The translations under genes and the position numbers were made by a program. DNA of 19,260 nt from Thermoflavifilum sp. (GTDB taxonomy: Bacteria > Bacteroidota > Bacteroidia > Chitinophagales > Chitinophagaceae), in the NCBI GenBank assembly GCA_019683625.1, contig JADGHY010000012.1:1-19260 (forward strand). Reading direction: 5' to 3'. Numbering within the stretch: position 1 is the stretch's first letter; every line of letters starts with the position of its first letter. Under the pieces are notes generated by a model. That model worked only from the letters and a program-made list of their open reading frames with translations, was not told the origin of the DNA and did not search any database. Below are positions 1 through 6,949 of the stretch, one piece after another.

Positions 1-71
1 ATTCGAACTCCCATGCCCTTGCGGGCGCTACCACCTCAAAGTAGTGCGTCTACCAGTTCCGCCACCGCCGC
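1..71 (-). tRNA. tRNA-Leu(GAG), 5' part, truncated by the window edge
   Basis: Read on the minus strand from 71 down to 1, this folds as a class II tRNA. The acceptor strand begins GCGGCGG and a leucine-type D-arm (GGCGGAACTGGTAGACGC) follows. The anticodon stem CTACT/GGTAG encloses the 7-base loop TTGAGGT, giving anticodon GAG, which reads CUC/CUU leucine codons. A long variable arm (GCCC-GCAA-GGGC) supports Leu over short-arm tRNAs. The T-stem GGGAG and loop TTCGAAT are visible before the window ends, so the 3' T-stem strand, the acceptor strand and any CCA lie outside. Position 37 is G. A perfect TAnnTTTG box lies 11 bases upstream. The identity is firm; only the 3' boundary is unknown. 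Confidence 0.93.
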
Positions 72-82
72 ATTTGGGAGAG

Positions 83-90
83 CAAAGATA
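83..90 (-). promoter_or_regulatory. -7 promoter box (TATCTTTG) for tRNA-Leu
   Basis: On the minus strand this is TATCTTTG, a perfect match to the Bacteroidota TAnnTTTG -7 element. It ends 11 bases before the tRNA 5' end and lies in the 48-base gap after the histidine kinase stop, so the tRNA probably has its own start site. I see no convincing TTTG -33 element. Confidence 0.6.
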
Positions 91-119
91 AGAAAATGGT
101 GTGGAGTTTGGAACGAAAA

Positions 120-1274
120 TCATTTGTAGAGGATGATGCGAAAGGTGCTGCCCTTGCCAGGTTCAGAAGATTTTAAAGTAAGCTTGCCCTTGTGATAAGT
201 TTCCACGATACGTTTAGCCAGGGATAACCCCAATCCCCATCCTCGTTTTTTGGTGGTGAAGCCCGGCTTAAAGATTTTTTGCCACAGGTGTTTAGGAATT
301 CCTTTCCCGGTGTCGTGGATGTCAATCCACCATTGGGTGGAATGATCCTGCATGTCAATTTCTATGCGACCCTGGCCTTCAGTGGCATCCAGCGCATTTT
401 TCAATAAATTCTCAATGACCCAGCTGAACAGGGTAGGCGATACCAGGGCCATCATTTCGGTTTCCCCATGGGTGTGGAGCACAAAATGCACTTTTTGGGA
501 TGCCCGTTTGCGGATATAATGCATCACGTTATTCACCAGGGCAATCAGATCTGTTTCGATGAGTTCGGGTTCGCTGCCGATTTTGGAAAACCGTTCGGCA
601 ATCAGGTTCAGCCGTTCCACGTCTTTTTGGATTTCTGTTGCCAGGGAGGCGGTTTGTTGGGGGTGTTCTTTAAGCATTTCCACCCAGGCCTGCAGCGAGG
701 AAAGCGGAGTACCGAGCTGGTGGGCGGTCTCCTTGGCCAGCCCCACCCAGAGCTGATTCTGGCTGGAGCGGTTGCTGCTGCTGATGGCCATAAACACGAT
801 CAGCAAAAAAAGTGCAATCACGGTGAGCTGTACGTAAGGATAGTAGCGGATTTGTTTCAGCAAAATGGAATCGCCGTAATAGAAATAGTTTACTGCTTCC
901 GGGTGTTGCGGGTCATAATGTTCCAGGATGGGCGGATGTTGGGATTTGAACAGCTTCAGCTGGCGGGTAAGATAATCGGGGTCACGCGCAATCTTGGCTG
1001 AATCCAGGTTGCGGGAATCGATAATCTGTCCTTTGTTGTTCACCGCAATCACGGGGATGGTGGTATTGTTGGTGATGATTTTAAGTTCCAGATTCAGGTT
1101 GTCGCTGGGTGAGGCATTTTGCAGCTGCTGATAAGCTTCCACCCATTCTTCGATGCGGTGTTTTTCTTCGGCCTCCATGTGTTTCACCAGGTTATTGACA
1201 TACACCACGGTGGTGGCCACAATTAGGGTGGCCAGGAACAGCAGTAGATTTCGCCAGCTGAACAGATGCCGCAT
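120..1274 (-). CDS. Membrane-bound sensor histidine kinase (orphan)
   Basis: 384-residue sensor kinase expected to autophosphorylate on His and pass phosphate to a response regulator; the signal is unknown. A first membrane helix spans about residues 8-28. A roughly 115-residue presumably periplasmic sensor region follows, then a second helix at about 147-165. The H-box around KETAHQLGTPLSSL has the phospho-acceptor at H185. The N-box has N289/N293, the G1 box is DTGKG (321-325), an FKPGFTTK F-box follows, and the G2 box is around GWGLGL. Only about 15 residues separate helix 2 from the H-box, so there is no room for a HAMP domain. The open frame extends upstream to 1499, but the ATG at 1274 starts just before the first helix and sits 19 bases after a perfect -7 box. 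No response regulator is adjacent. Function class is firm; the partner is unknown. Confidence 0.9.
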   Translation of the reverse strand: MRHLFSWRNLLLFLATLIVATTVVYVNNLVKHMEAEEKHRIEEWVEAYQQLQNASPSDNLNLELKIITNNTTIPVIAVNNKGQIIDSRNLDSAKIARDPDYLTRQLKLFKSQHPPILEHYDPQHPEAVNYFYYGDSILLKQIRYYPYVQLTVIALFLLIVFMAISSSNRSSQNQLWVGLAKETAHQLGTPLSSLQAWVEMLKEHPQQTASLATEIQKDVERLNLIAERFSKIGSEPELIETDLIALVNNVMHYIRKRASQKVHFVLHTHGETEMMALVSPTLFSWVIENLLKNALDATEGQGRIEIDMQDHSTQWWIDIHDTGKGIPKHLWQKIFKPGFTTKKRGWGLGLSLAKRIVETYHKGKLTLKSSEPGKGSTFRIILYK

Positions 1275-1293
1275 ACATGCAGGGATATACAAC

Positions 1294-1301
1294 CAAAAAT
1301 A
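1294..1301 (-). promoter_or_regulatory. -7 promoter box (TATTTTTG) for the histidine kinase
   Basis: Minus-strand TATTTTTG matches TAnnTTTG exactly and ends 19 bases before the ATG at 1274. It supports that start over the longer open frame, whose extra 75 codons would lie upstream of, and across, the promoter. Confidence 0.55.
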
Positions 1302-1312
1302 ACAAGATTTAT

Positions 1313-1331
1313 TCCCCGGAACGATCGGGGA
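1313..1331. repeat. GC-rich inverted repeat between divergent promoters
   Basis: TCCCCG (1313-1318) and CGGGGA (1326-1331) are perfect inverted arms around a 7-base spacer. The repeat lies between the leftward kinase promoter box (1294-1301) and the rightward glycosyltransferase box (1370-1377). It could be a regulator-binding site or a chance hairpin. There is no T-tract on either side, so it is not a terminator. Confidence 0.35.
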
Positions 1332-1369
1332 TAGCCTATGAAATTTCCTTTCTCGAATCAGAGAATCTC

Positions 1370-1377
1370 TATTTTTG
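1370..1377 (+). promoter_or_regulatory. -7 promoter box (TATTTTTG) for the GT2 gene
   Basis: TATTTTTG is an exact TAnnTTTG match ending 39 bases before the chosen ATG at 1417. A possible in-frame TTG start at 1375 overlaps the box itself and would lie upstream of the transcription start, which argues against it. Confidence 0.6.
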
Positions 1378-1416
1378 CCGCTAAACCATACGTGCTTGTC
1401 GACATCGGATTTGCAA

Positions 1417-2466
1417 ATGCCCGAGGTGGCTGTTGTGATTTTAAGCTGGAATGGGCGCCAGCAACTGGCCAGTTTTCTTCCCTCGGTTTGTCGTTCCACC
1501 TATCCTCGCTTGAAGATTTATGTGGCAGATAATGCCTCCACGGATGATACCGTAGCCTTTGTGCGTCGGGAATTTCCTCAGGTGCATTGCATTCAGAACG
1601 ATCGGAATTATGGTTTTGCAGAAGGGTATAATCAGGCCTTGCGGCAGGTACGGGCTGCATATTATGTGCTGCTCAATCAGGATGTGGAGGTAGAGCCGGG
1701 CTGGCTGGAGCCGATGATTGCCCTGATGGAACGCTATCCCCGGCTGGCGGCCTGCCAGCCCAAGTTGCGCAGCTATCAGCAACGTGCATATTTTGAATAT
1801 GCCGGCGGGGCCGGCGGATGGATAGATGCGCTGGGATATCCCTTTTGCCGGGGCCGCTTGTTTTACACGGTAGAAAAAGATATGCACCAGTACGACGATC
1901 CGATGTGTCTTTTCTGGGCCTCTGGTGCAGCCTTATGCATTCGTGCCGAGCTGTTCCATGCTGCTGGTGGCTTTTACGGGGCATTTTTTGCCCACATGGA
2001 AGAAATTGATTTATGCTGGCGCCTGCAGCGGATGGGTTATCAGATTGCCTATTGTCCGCAAGCCGTCGTGTATCATCTGGGAGGGGGAAGTTTGCCCCAG
2101 GGCAATCCGCAAAAGACTTATCTGAATTACCGGAATAACCTGATGATGATGGCCCGCAACCTCGGCAGGAAAGCGCGTTGGCAGCGCATCCCCATGCGCA
2201 TGCTGCTGGATTTGCTTTCTATAGTCTATGGCATAGCCCATCGCACACCCGCCGAAATGCTGGCCATTTTAAAGGCCCATCGCGATTTTGTGCGCTGGTA
2301 TCGCCAAAACCGGCATTCCCTGCCCCGGCACACTTGCCAACCCGGCGAACTGCAGGGTTATTATCCTGGATCCGTGATCTGGCAATATTTTGCCAGAGGC
2401 AGAAAATTTTTTTCTGCACTTCCGCTAAAAACCCGGCCCATCACCCTAAATTTGCAGGAGAATTAA
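1417..2466 (+). CDS. Family 2 glycosyltransferase (rhamnosyltransferase/WbbL-like)
   Basis: 349-residue GT-A fold transferase that probably moves a sugar from a nucleotide-sugar donor onto a cell-surface glycan or lipid carrier at the cytoplasmic face. The N-terminal strand VAVVILSWNG (4-13) and DNAS (38-41) form the nucleotide-binding part. NQD (87-89) is the DxD-like metal site. HMEEIDLCWR (193-202) is the conserved ED-containing acceptor/catalytic motif of this subgroup. The C-terminal ~100 residues are basic and aromatic, suggesting peripheral membrane contact, with no clear transmembrane helix. ATG 1417 places the conserved strand at residue 4 and fits the promoter box. The next gene begins on the base after its stop, so they form an operon. 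Donor and acceptor sugars cannot be named from sequence. Confidence 0.9.
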   Translation: MPEVAVVILSWNGRQQLASFLPSVCRSTYPRLKIYVADNASTDDTVAFVRREFPQVHCIQNDRNYGFAEGYNQALRQVRAAYYVLLNQDVEVEPGWLEPMIALMERYPRLAACQPKLRSYQQRAYFEYAGGAGGWIDALGYPFCRGRLFYTVEKDMHQYDDPMCLFWASGAALCIRAELFHAAGGFYGAFFAHMEEIDLCWRLQRMGYQIAYCPQAVVYHLGGGSLPQGNPQKTYLNYRNNLMMMARNLGRKARWQRIPMRMLLDLLSIVYGIAHRTPAEMLAILKAHRDFVRWYRQNRHSLPRHTCQPGELQGYYPGSVIWQYFARGRKFFSALPLKTRPITLNLQEN

Positions 2467-2688
2467 ATGTCCTTGCCGATGGAACAGGAACTGCATCACG
2501 CCCGGCCAAATTACAATGATATCCTTACCAGCCGCACTTCCACTTCCAGGTTTATTTTCTACCTCTACGTAGCCATCATGGTGGCCTTTTTTCTGGGCAT
2601 GTGCTACGGCCTATACGTGCATCGGTACAAAGGAAAACCCAATGTGGAGATCCCTTCCAGCACGCTCTACAATCCTACTTATAAGTAA
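2467..2688 (+). CDS. Small single-pass membrane protein, unknown function
   Basis: 73 residues that I do not recognise. The first ~28 residues are polar and look cytoplasmic. A hydrophobic, aromatic-rich helix spans about 29-51, followed by a basic stretch (HRYKGK) and a short Pro/Tyr-containing tail. There is no lipobox or cleavable signal. Its ATG begins on the base immediately after the GT2 stop codon (TAA then ATG), which indicates translational coupling and a possible role with the glycosyltransferase or in the same membrane compartment. A second in-frame ATG lies at 2479. The gene is credible because of the tight operon spacing and clean membrane topology. Confidence 0.7.
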   Translation: MSLPMEQELHHARPNYNDILTSRTSTSRFIFYLYVAIMVAFFLGMCYGLYVHRYKGKPNVEIPSSTLYNPTYK

Positions 2689-2702
2689 AGCAAATTGCCC
2701 TT

Positions 2703-2831
2703 TCAATAGGGAGGGTGGGAGCGCAGAGAATAAATAATTAAACCGATCAGCACCAACACCAAAACCACAGCTAGGATTTTAGCCAGCATCTGGGTATGAT
2801 CGGGTGGGCCTTGATCCCGGAGGTTTCTCAC
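2703..2831 (-). CDS. Tiny single-pass membrane protein (42 aa, GTG start)
   Basis: On the minus strand, GTG at 2831 opens a 42-codon frame ending in TGA at 2703. A polar N-terminus of about 14 residues leads into a helix rich in Leu/Val/Ile (from MLAKILAVV to IIYSL), then a short basic tail RSHPPY. An ATG at 2789 would give only 28 residues, essentially the helix alone. A perfect -7 box ends 16 bases upstream of the GTG, which supports an expressed gene. It converges with the 73-residue gene (14 bases between stops) and lies downstream of dapD on the same strand. Function is unknown. It could be a chance hydrophobic frame, but promoter plus topology make a real gene more likely than not. Confidence 0.5.
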   Translation of the reverse strand: MRNLRDQGPPDHTQMLAKILAVVLVLVLIGLIIYSLRSHPPY

Positions 2832-2847
2832 AGGCAGCGGTTTTATA

Positions 2848-2855
2848 CAAAATTA
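2848..2855 (-). promoter_or_regulatory. -7 promoter box (TAATTTTG) for the tiny membrane gene
   Basis: Minus-strand TAATTTTG is an exact TAnnTTTG match in the 78-base gap between the dapD stop and the GTG at 2831. Transcription would start roughly 10 bases before the GTG. Confidence 0.5.
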
Positions 2856-2909
2856 GCTGCTATTTGCAGAAGGCTTCCTCTGTTTCACTTATTGTTTTGT
2901 TAATCTGCC

Positions 2910-3722
2910 TCAGACTGATACCTGAAAATCCCTTAATGCCTGATTTAGGCTGGTTTTCAGGTCGGTTGAAGGTTTGCGTTTCCCGATAATTAGGGCACAG
3001 TTCACCTGGAAGGAGCCCGCGGGGAATTGTTTGGCATAGCTGCCGGGGATCACCACACTTCTGGCCGGTACACGTCCCTGATAGGTGATAGGCTCATCGC
3101 CCGTCACGTCGATGATTTTGGTTGACTGGGTCAACACCACATTTGCGCCAAGCACCGCTTCTTTTTCAACGATTACCCCCTCAACCACAATGCAACGGGA
3201 GCCGATAAAGCAACCATCTTCAATAATAACCGGTGAAGCCTGAAGAGGCTCCAGCACGCCACCAATGCCCACCCCGCCGCTCAGGTGCACATGTTTCCCG
3301 ATTTGTGCGCAGGAGCCTACCGTTGCCCAGGTATCTACCATGGTTCCTTCATCCACATAAGCGCCGATATTCACGTAGGAAGGCATCAACACCACCTGAG
3401 GGGCCAGATAAGCCCCATACCTGGCTGTGGCCGGAGGTACGGCACGCACACCCATTTGCGCAAAGCCTTTTTTCAGGGGAATTTTGTCGTAAAACTCAAA
3501 CGGAGCCAGCTCCATGACCTGCATGTGCTGAATGGCAAAATACAAGAGAATGGCTTGCTTTACCCATTCGTGAGTCACCCATCCTTTTTCCTCTCGGCTG
3601 GCCACCCGCAGCTGTCCCTGATCCAGCTGGTGGATGACTTCTCGGATAGCATCCGTATAACGGGATTGTTGCAACAGGTTCCGATCGTGCCAGGCTTCCT
3701 GAACAAGGGTAGCTAATTCCAT
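2910..3722 (-). CDS. dapD: 2,3,4,5-tetrahydropyridine-2,6-dicarboxylate N-succinyltransferase
   Basis: Transfers succinyl from succinyl-CoA to tetrahydrodipicolinate in the succinylase branch of lysine/meso-diaminopimelate synthesis, so it feeds both peptidoglycan and protein synthesis; cytoplasmic trimer in the known family. At 270 residues it is close to the E. coli enzyme (274). The N-terminal helical domain carries a clear family signature (GWVTHEWVKQAILL). The centre is a left-handed beta-helix of hexapeptide repeats, for example VGSCAQIGKHVHLSGGVGIGG, then IIEDGCFIGSRCIVVEGVIV. The family-typical C-terminal strand region follows (PARSVVIPGSYAKQFPAG). The frame is open upstream to 3893, but a perfect promoter box at 3737-3744 overlaps the next possible ATG (3743), so ATG 3722 is the start. 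Divergent from the GT9 operon. Confidence 0.96.
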   Translation of the reverse strand: MELATLVQEAWHDRNLLQQSRYTDAIREVIHQLDQGQLRVASREEKGWVTHEWVKQAILLYFAIQHMQVMELAPFEFYDKIPLKKGFAQMGVRAVPPATARYGAYLAPQVVLMPSYVNIGAYVDEGTMVDTWATVGSCAQIGKHVHLSGGVGIGGVLEPLQASPVIIEDGCFIGSRCIVVEGVIVEKEAVLGANVVLTQSTKIIDVTGDEPITYQGRVPARSVVIPGSYAKQFPAGSFQVNCALIIGKRKPSTDLKTSLNQALRDFQVSV

Positions 3723-3736
3723 GCTATTGTTTTTCG

Positions 3737-3744
3737 CAAACATA
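3737..3744 (-). promoter_or_regulatory. -7 promoter box (TATGTTTG) for dapD
   Basis: Minus-strand TATGTTTG is an exact TAnnTTTG match ending 14 bases before the dapD ATG, implying a leader of under 10 bases. It decides the start, because the alternative upstream ATG lies inside the box. Confidence 0.6.
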
Positions 3745-3790
3745 CAATCAATCCGGCAATCGGCCGACAGACAGGAACAGGGCGATTTCT

Positions 3791-3798
3791 TAGCTTTG
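3791..3798 (+). promoter_or_regulatory. -7 promoter box (TAGCTTTG) for the GT9-tsaC operon
   Basis: TAGCTTTG is an exact TAnnTTTG match ending only 8 bases before the GTG start at 3807. If used, the mRNA would be leaderless or nearly so. It is 46 bases from the opposing dapD box, so the two promoters are back to back. Confidence 0.55.
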
Positions 3799-3806
3799 CC
3801 TCCATC

Positions 3807-4796
3807 GTGAAAACATGTTTGATTATCCAAACCGCTTTTCTCGGCGATGTGGTGCTGGCTACTGCTATTGGGGAAGAACTTCATGCGGCGCATCCCGACT
3901 GGCAGCTCGATTTTTTAGTGCGGAAAGGCAACGAATCTCTGTTTGCCCATCATCCCTTTATCCGGAAAATCTGGATCTGGGATAAAACCCATCACAAGTA
4001 TCGGCATTGGTGGCAACTCTGCCGGCAAATCAGAAGCGCCCGTTATGATGTGGTGATTAATGTGCAGCGCTTTTTTTCCACCGGATTGCTGACTGTTTTA
4101 TCCGGGGCTGGCTATACCATTGGTTTTGATAAAAATCCTTTGGGTTTTCTTTTTCACCGGGCAGTCCCTCACCGGATTGAACCGGGTATCCACGAAGTAG
4201 ATCGCAATCACGCGCTTCTGTCGAGTATTTCGCCTTTTACACAGGCCTTCAGGCCAAAATTATATCCCGATGTTTCTGTGCAGCAACGGGTGGCGCAATG
4301 GCAGCAAATGCCATACTGTTGCCTGGCACCGGCATCCGTGTGGTTTACCAAACAACTCCCTAAAGAAAAATGGTTGGAATTATTAGATCGGTTTCCAACC
4401 GGGCTTCGGGTGTACCTGCTGGGAAGTGTCGGCGATAGGCCACTTTGCGATTGGCTGAAGAAACACACCCGGCATGCGCATGTAGAAAACCTGGCAGGCG
4501 AATTAAATCCGCTGGAATCGGCAGCATTGATGGCCGGTGCGCGCATGAATTTTGTAAATGATTCTGCACCTTTGCATCTGGCCTCAGCCGTGAATGCACC
4601 CACCGCTGCAGTGTTTTGTTCCACGGTGCCGGCATTTGGCTATGGGCCGCTGGCGGATGTACATTTTATTGTGGAAACACCCGAAACGCTGGCCTGCAGG
4701 CCCTGCGGGTTGCATGGCCGGAAATCTTGCCCGAAGAAGCATTTCCGCTGTGCCTGGACTATACCGGTTGAAGCTTTGTTGCATACAATTGATTAA
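3807..4796 (+). CDS. Family 9 glycosyltransferase (heptosyltransferase-like)
   Basis: 329-residue GT-B enzyme of the ADP-heptose:LPS heptosyltransferase family, expected to add a heptose or related sugar to the lipopolysaccharide core at the inner membrane. The N-terminal motif QTAFLGDVVLATA (8-20) contains the conserved GD pair. The C-terminal nucleotide-sugar site has NDSAPLHLASAVNAPTAAVF beginning at N251, with the family's D-S-x-P-x-H-x-A pattern. Near the end four cysteines (CRPCGLHGRKSC...C) match the Cys-rich tail common in GT9 proteins. The start is GTG; the conserved first strand begins at residue 4, so little upstream sequence is needed. tsaC starts three bases after its stop, indicating an operon. 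The sugar donor is inferred from family only. Confidence 0.9.
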   Translation: MKTCLIIQTAFLGDVVLATAIGEELHAAHPDWQLDFLVRKGNESLFAHHPFIRKIWIWDKTHHKYRHWWQLCRQIRSARYDVVINVQRFFSTGLLTVLSGAGYTIGFDKNPLGFLFHRAVPHRIEPGIHEVDRNHALLSSISPFTQAFRPKLYPDVSVQQRVAQWQQMPYCCLAPASVWFTKQLPKEKWLELLDRFPTGLRVYLLGSVGDRPLCDWLKKHTRHAHVENLAGELNPLESAALMAGARMNFVNDSAPLHLASAVNAPTAAVFCSTVPAFGYGPLADVHFIVETPETLACRPCGLHGRKSCPKKHFRCAWTIPVEALLHTID

Positions 4797-4799
4797 GCG

Positions 4800-5381
4800 A
4801 TGACCCAAAAACCCATCTTTCACGACGATGTAGAAGCCTGCCTGAAGGTCTTGCGGCAGGATGGCATTATTTTATATCCCACCGACACCATCTGGGGTAT
4901 TGGCTGTGATGCCACTTCTGCAGCTGCCGTGCAGCGCATTTATGAGCTCAAGCAAAGGCCGGCCAATAAAAGCATGATTATTTTGTTGGCCGATGAAAAA
5001 GATATTTTGCAATACGTTGCCGATCCGCATCCGGCCATATTTGCCTATTTAAAAACAGTCGACCGGCCCACCACCGTGATTTATGAACATGCCCTTCACC
5101 TGCCCGACAACTTGGTAAATGCCGATGGCAGCATTGCCATCCGCATTGTCAAGGAACCTTTTTGCCGGCATCTGCTGAAGCGATTCAGGAAGCCGCTGGT
5201 CTCCACCTCGGCCAACCTCAGCGGAGGACTTTCCCCGGCTAACTTTCAAGAAGTACCCGATGCCATTAAACAGGGGGTGGATTATGTGGTGCGCTACCGG
5301 CAAGATGATCGAACACCGGCCCAACCTTCCCGAATCGTGAAATTCACAGCCGACGGACAGGTGGTGGTGATTCGGCCTTAA
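4800..5381 (+). CDS. tsaC: L-threonylcarbamoyladenylate synthase (TsaC/Sua5/YrdC family)
   Basis: Makes threonylcarbamoyl-AMP from Thr, bicarbonate and ATP, the first step of t6A37 modification of tRNAs that read ANN codons; cytoplasmic, acting before the TsaBDE complex. At 193 residues it is a YrdC domain alone, without the C-terminal Sua5 domain. Visible motifs are PTDTIWGIGCDA (27-38), ELKQRPANKSM (49-59, the Lys/Arg nucleotide-binding region) and STSAN (135-139). The second gene of the GT9 operon, three bases behind it. Length favours the name TsaC over Sua5. Membership of the family is firm; a few YrdC paralogues (YciO) have unclear roles, so the exact role has slight doubt. Confidence 0.9.
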   Translation: MTQKPIFHDDVEACLKVLRQDGIILYPTDTIWGIGCDATSAAAVQRIYELKQRPANKSMIILLADEKDILQYVADPHPAIFAYLKTVDRPTTVIYEHALHLPDNLVNADGSIAIRIVKEPFCRHLLKRFRKPLVSTSANLSGGLSPANFQEVPDAIKQGVDYVVRYRQDDRTPAQPSRIVKFTADGQVVVIRP

Positions 5382-5402
5382 CAGTCAAGGCATAGAAAGC
5401 GC

Positions 5403-5410
5403 TAATTTTG
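5403..5410 (+). promoter_or_regulatory. -7 promoter box (TAATTTTG) for the CCA-enzyme gene
   Basis: TAATTTTG is an exact TAnnTTTG match in the gap after tsaC, 40 bases before a GTG (5451) and 52 bases before the ATG (5463) of the next gene. Confidence 0.55.
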
Positions 5411-5462
5411 CCGCCTTTCCATACGGGTATTTCCGGAATCAATATTTAATGTGGATAAAAAT

Positions 5463-6911
5463 ATGGCAGTTACCATCCAAACGATTCACTGGCCTGTGGA
5501 GCTCAACGAGCAGGAGCGCGCCATCTTTCAGGCAGTAGCCCAGGCTGCTGCCGAGATGGGGATTCCTGCCTATGCTGTAGGCGGCTTTGTGCGCGATAAA
5601 TTGTTGAAGCGTCCAACACGGGAACTGGACTTTGTTTGTGTGGGCGATAGCATTGCACTGGCAAAAGCCTCGGCCAGTAAGCTTCCGGGTCCGGTGAAGG
5701 GGGTGCAGGTGTTCAAAAATTTTGGTACGGCACATTTCGTCTGGCAAGACTATCAGGTTGAGTTCGTAGGTGCCCGGAAGGAAAGTTATCATCCGGATTC
5801 GCGGAAGCCTGAGGTGGAACCGGCCACGCTGGAAGAAGATCTGTTGCGGCGTGATTTTACCATCAACGCCCTGGCCATTTCCCTGCAAAGCGAAAATTTT
5901 GATGAGTTGCTCGACGCTTTTCAGGGCTGGGAGGATCTGCAGAAGAAAAGAATCCGCACCCCCACCGATCCGGTGATTACCTTTCGGGATGATCCTTTGC
6001 GGATGATGCGTGCCATCCGCTTTGCCACCCAACTGCATTTTTCCATTGTCCCCGAAATCATCCAGGCAATTCGCTCAGAAGCCGAACGCATCCGCATCGT
6101 ATCCCAAGAGCGGATTACCGATGAATTGAACAAAATCCTGATGGCCGAAAAGCCTTCTATTGGCTTCGACTTGTTATTTAAAACCGGCCTGCTGCAGATC
6201 ATTTTTCCGCAGATGGCAGCCCTGGCAGGCGTGGAAATGATCGACGGCAAAGGGCATAAGGATAATTTTTACCATACCTTGCAGGTCATCGACAATGTGG
6301 CTGCCAAGAGCCCCAATCTCTGGCTCCGCTGGGCAGCCCTGCTGCACGACATCGGCAAACCCGCCACAAAACGCTTTGACCCCCAGCAGGGATGGACTTT
6401 TCATGGCCATGAAGTGGTAGGAGCCCGGATGGTGCCCAAAATCTTTGCCCAGCTGCGATTGCCTACCCATCAGCCCATGGAATACGTGAAAAAGCTGGTA
6501 TTGTTGCACCTGCGACCCATAAGCCTCACCAAGGAAAATATCACCGACTCAGCTATTCGCAGGTTGTTGTTTGAAGCCGGCGACGACCTGGAAGATCTGA
6601 TGCTGCTTTGCGAGGCCGACATTACCTCCCGCAACGCCCAAAAGGTGAAACGATATCTGCAGAACTTTGCCCTCGTGCGTAAGCGGCTTCAGGAAGTAGA
6701 AGAAAAGGACCGCATCCGCAACTGGCAGCCGCCCATCACCGGCGAAATGATCATGGAACGGTTTAAATTACCGCCATGCAAGCTGGTGGGCGACATCAAA
6801 AATGCCATCCGGGAGGCCATCTTGGATGGAAAAATTAAAAATGATTTCCAAGAAGCCTGGGAATATATGATCCAGGTAGCCAGAGAACTGCATGTTCCGA
6901 ATGTTGACTAA
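5463..6911 (+). CDS. cca: CCA-adding tRNA nucleotidyltransferase with HD domain
   Basis: 482-residue class II nucleotidyltransferase that builds or repairs the 3' CCA of tRNAs in the cytoplasm. The N-terminal catalytic head has GGFVRD (40-45) and the metal motif E54-L-D56, where family members usually have D-x-D. A third acidic region VEFVGARKESY and RRDFTINALAISL follow. The central part carries RFATQLHF-type RNA/nucleotide-binding sequence. An HD phosphohydrolase domain contains LLHDIGKP with H295-D296. The C-terminal segment (ITGEMIMERFKLPPCKLVG) is typical of the HD-containing subgroup. An in-frame GTG at 5451 would add four residues; I chose the ATG. Paralogues that add only A or only C exist, so full CCA synthesis is inferred. 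It stands 38 bases before the next gene. Confidence 0.9.
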   Translation: MAVTIQTIHWPVELNEQERAIFQAVAQAAAEMGIPAYAVGGFVRDKLLKRPTRELDFVCVGDSIALAKASASKLPGPVKGVQVFKNFGTAHFVWQDYQVEFVGARKESYHPDSRKPEVEPATLEEDLLRRDFTINALAISLQSENFDELLDAFQGWEDLQKKRIRTPTDPVITFRDDPLRMMRAIRFATQLHFSIVPEIIQAIRSEAERIRIVSQERITDELNKILMAEKPSIGFDLLFKTGLLQIIFPQMAALAGVEMIDGKGHKDNFYHTLQVIDNVAAKSPNLWLRWAALLHDIGKPATKRFDPQQGWTFHGHEVVGARMVPKIFAQLRLPTHQPMEYVKKLVLLHLRPISLTKENITDSAIRRLLFEAGDDLEDLMLLCEADITSRNAQKVKRYLQNFALVRKRLQEVEEKDRIRNWQPPITGEMIMERFKLPPCKLVGDIKNAIREAILDGKIKNDFQEAWEYMIQVARELHVPNVD

Positions 6912-6949
6912 CTTGCATATTTTCTGCTGAGCCCTTTAAACCGTGTGTT

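Noticed and set aside
468..1001. 177-residue open frame on the plus strand opposite the histidine kinase
   Set aside because: Lies fully within the kinase gene on the other strand; composition (Phe/Gly/Gln/His-rich, scattered) and absence of motifs mark it as a shadow.
1275..1499. N-terminal extension of the histidine kinase (75 extra codons)
   Set aside because: The extension crosses the kinase promoter box and the first codons of the divergent glycosyltransferase; the ATG at 1274 gives normal topology.
2689..2720. Terminator between the converging small genes (CCCT/AGGG hairpin)
   Set aside because: Only a 4-bp stem and no T-tract.
3723..3893. N-terminal extension of dapD
   Set aside because: Would run across both divergent promoter boxes and into the GT9 gene; DapD family length fits the ATG at 3722.
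5439..6038. 199-residue minus-strand frame opposite the CCA enzyme
   Set aside because: Covers the conserved catalytic head of the CCA gene in antisense; no promoter, no recognisable motif.
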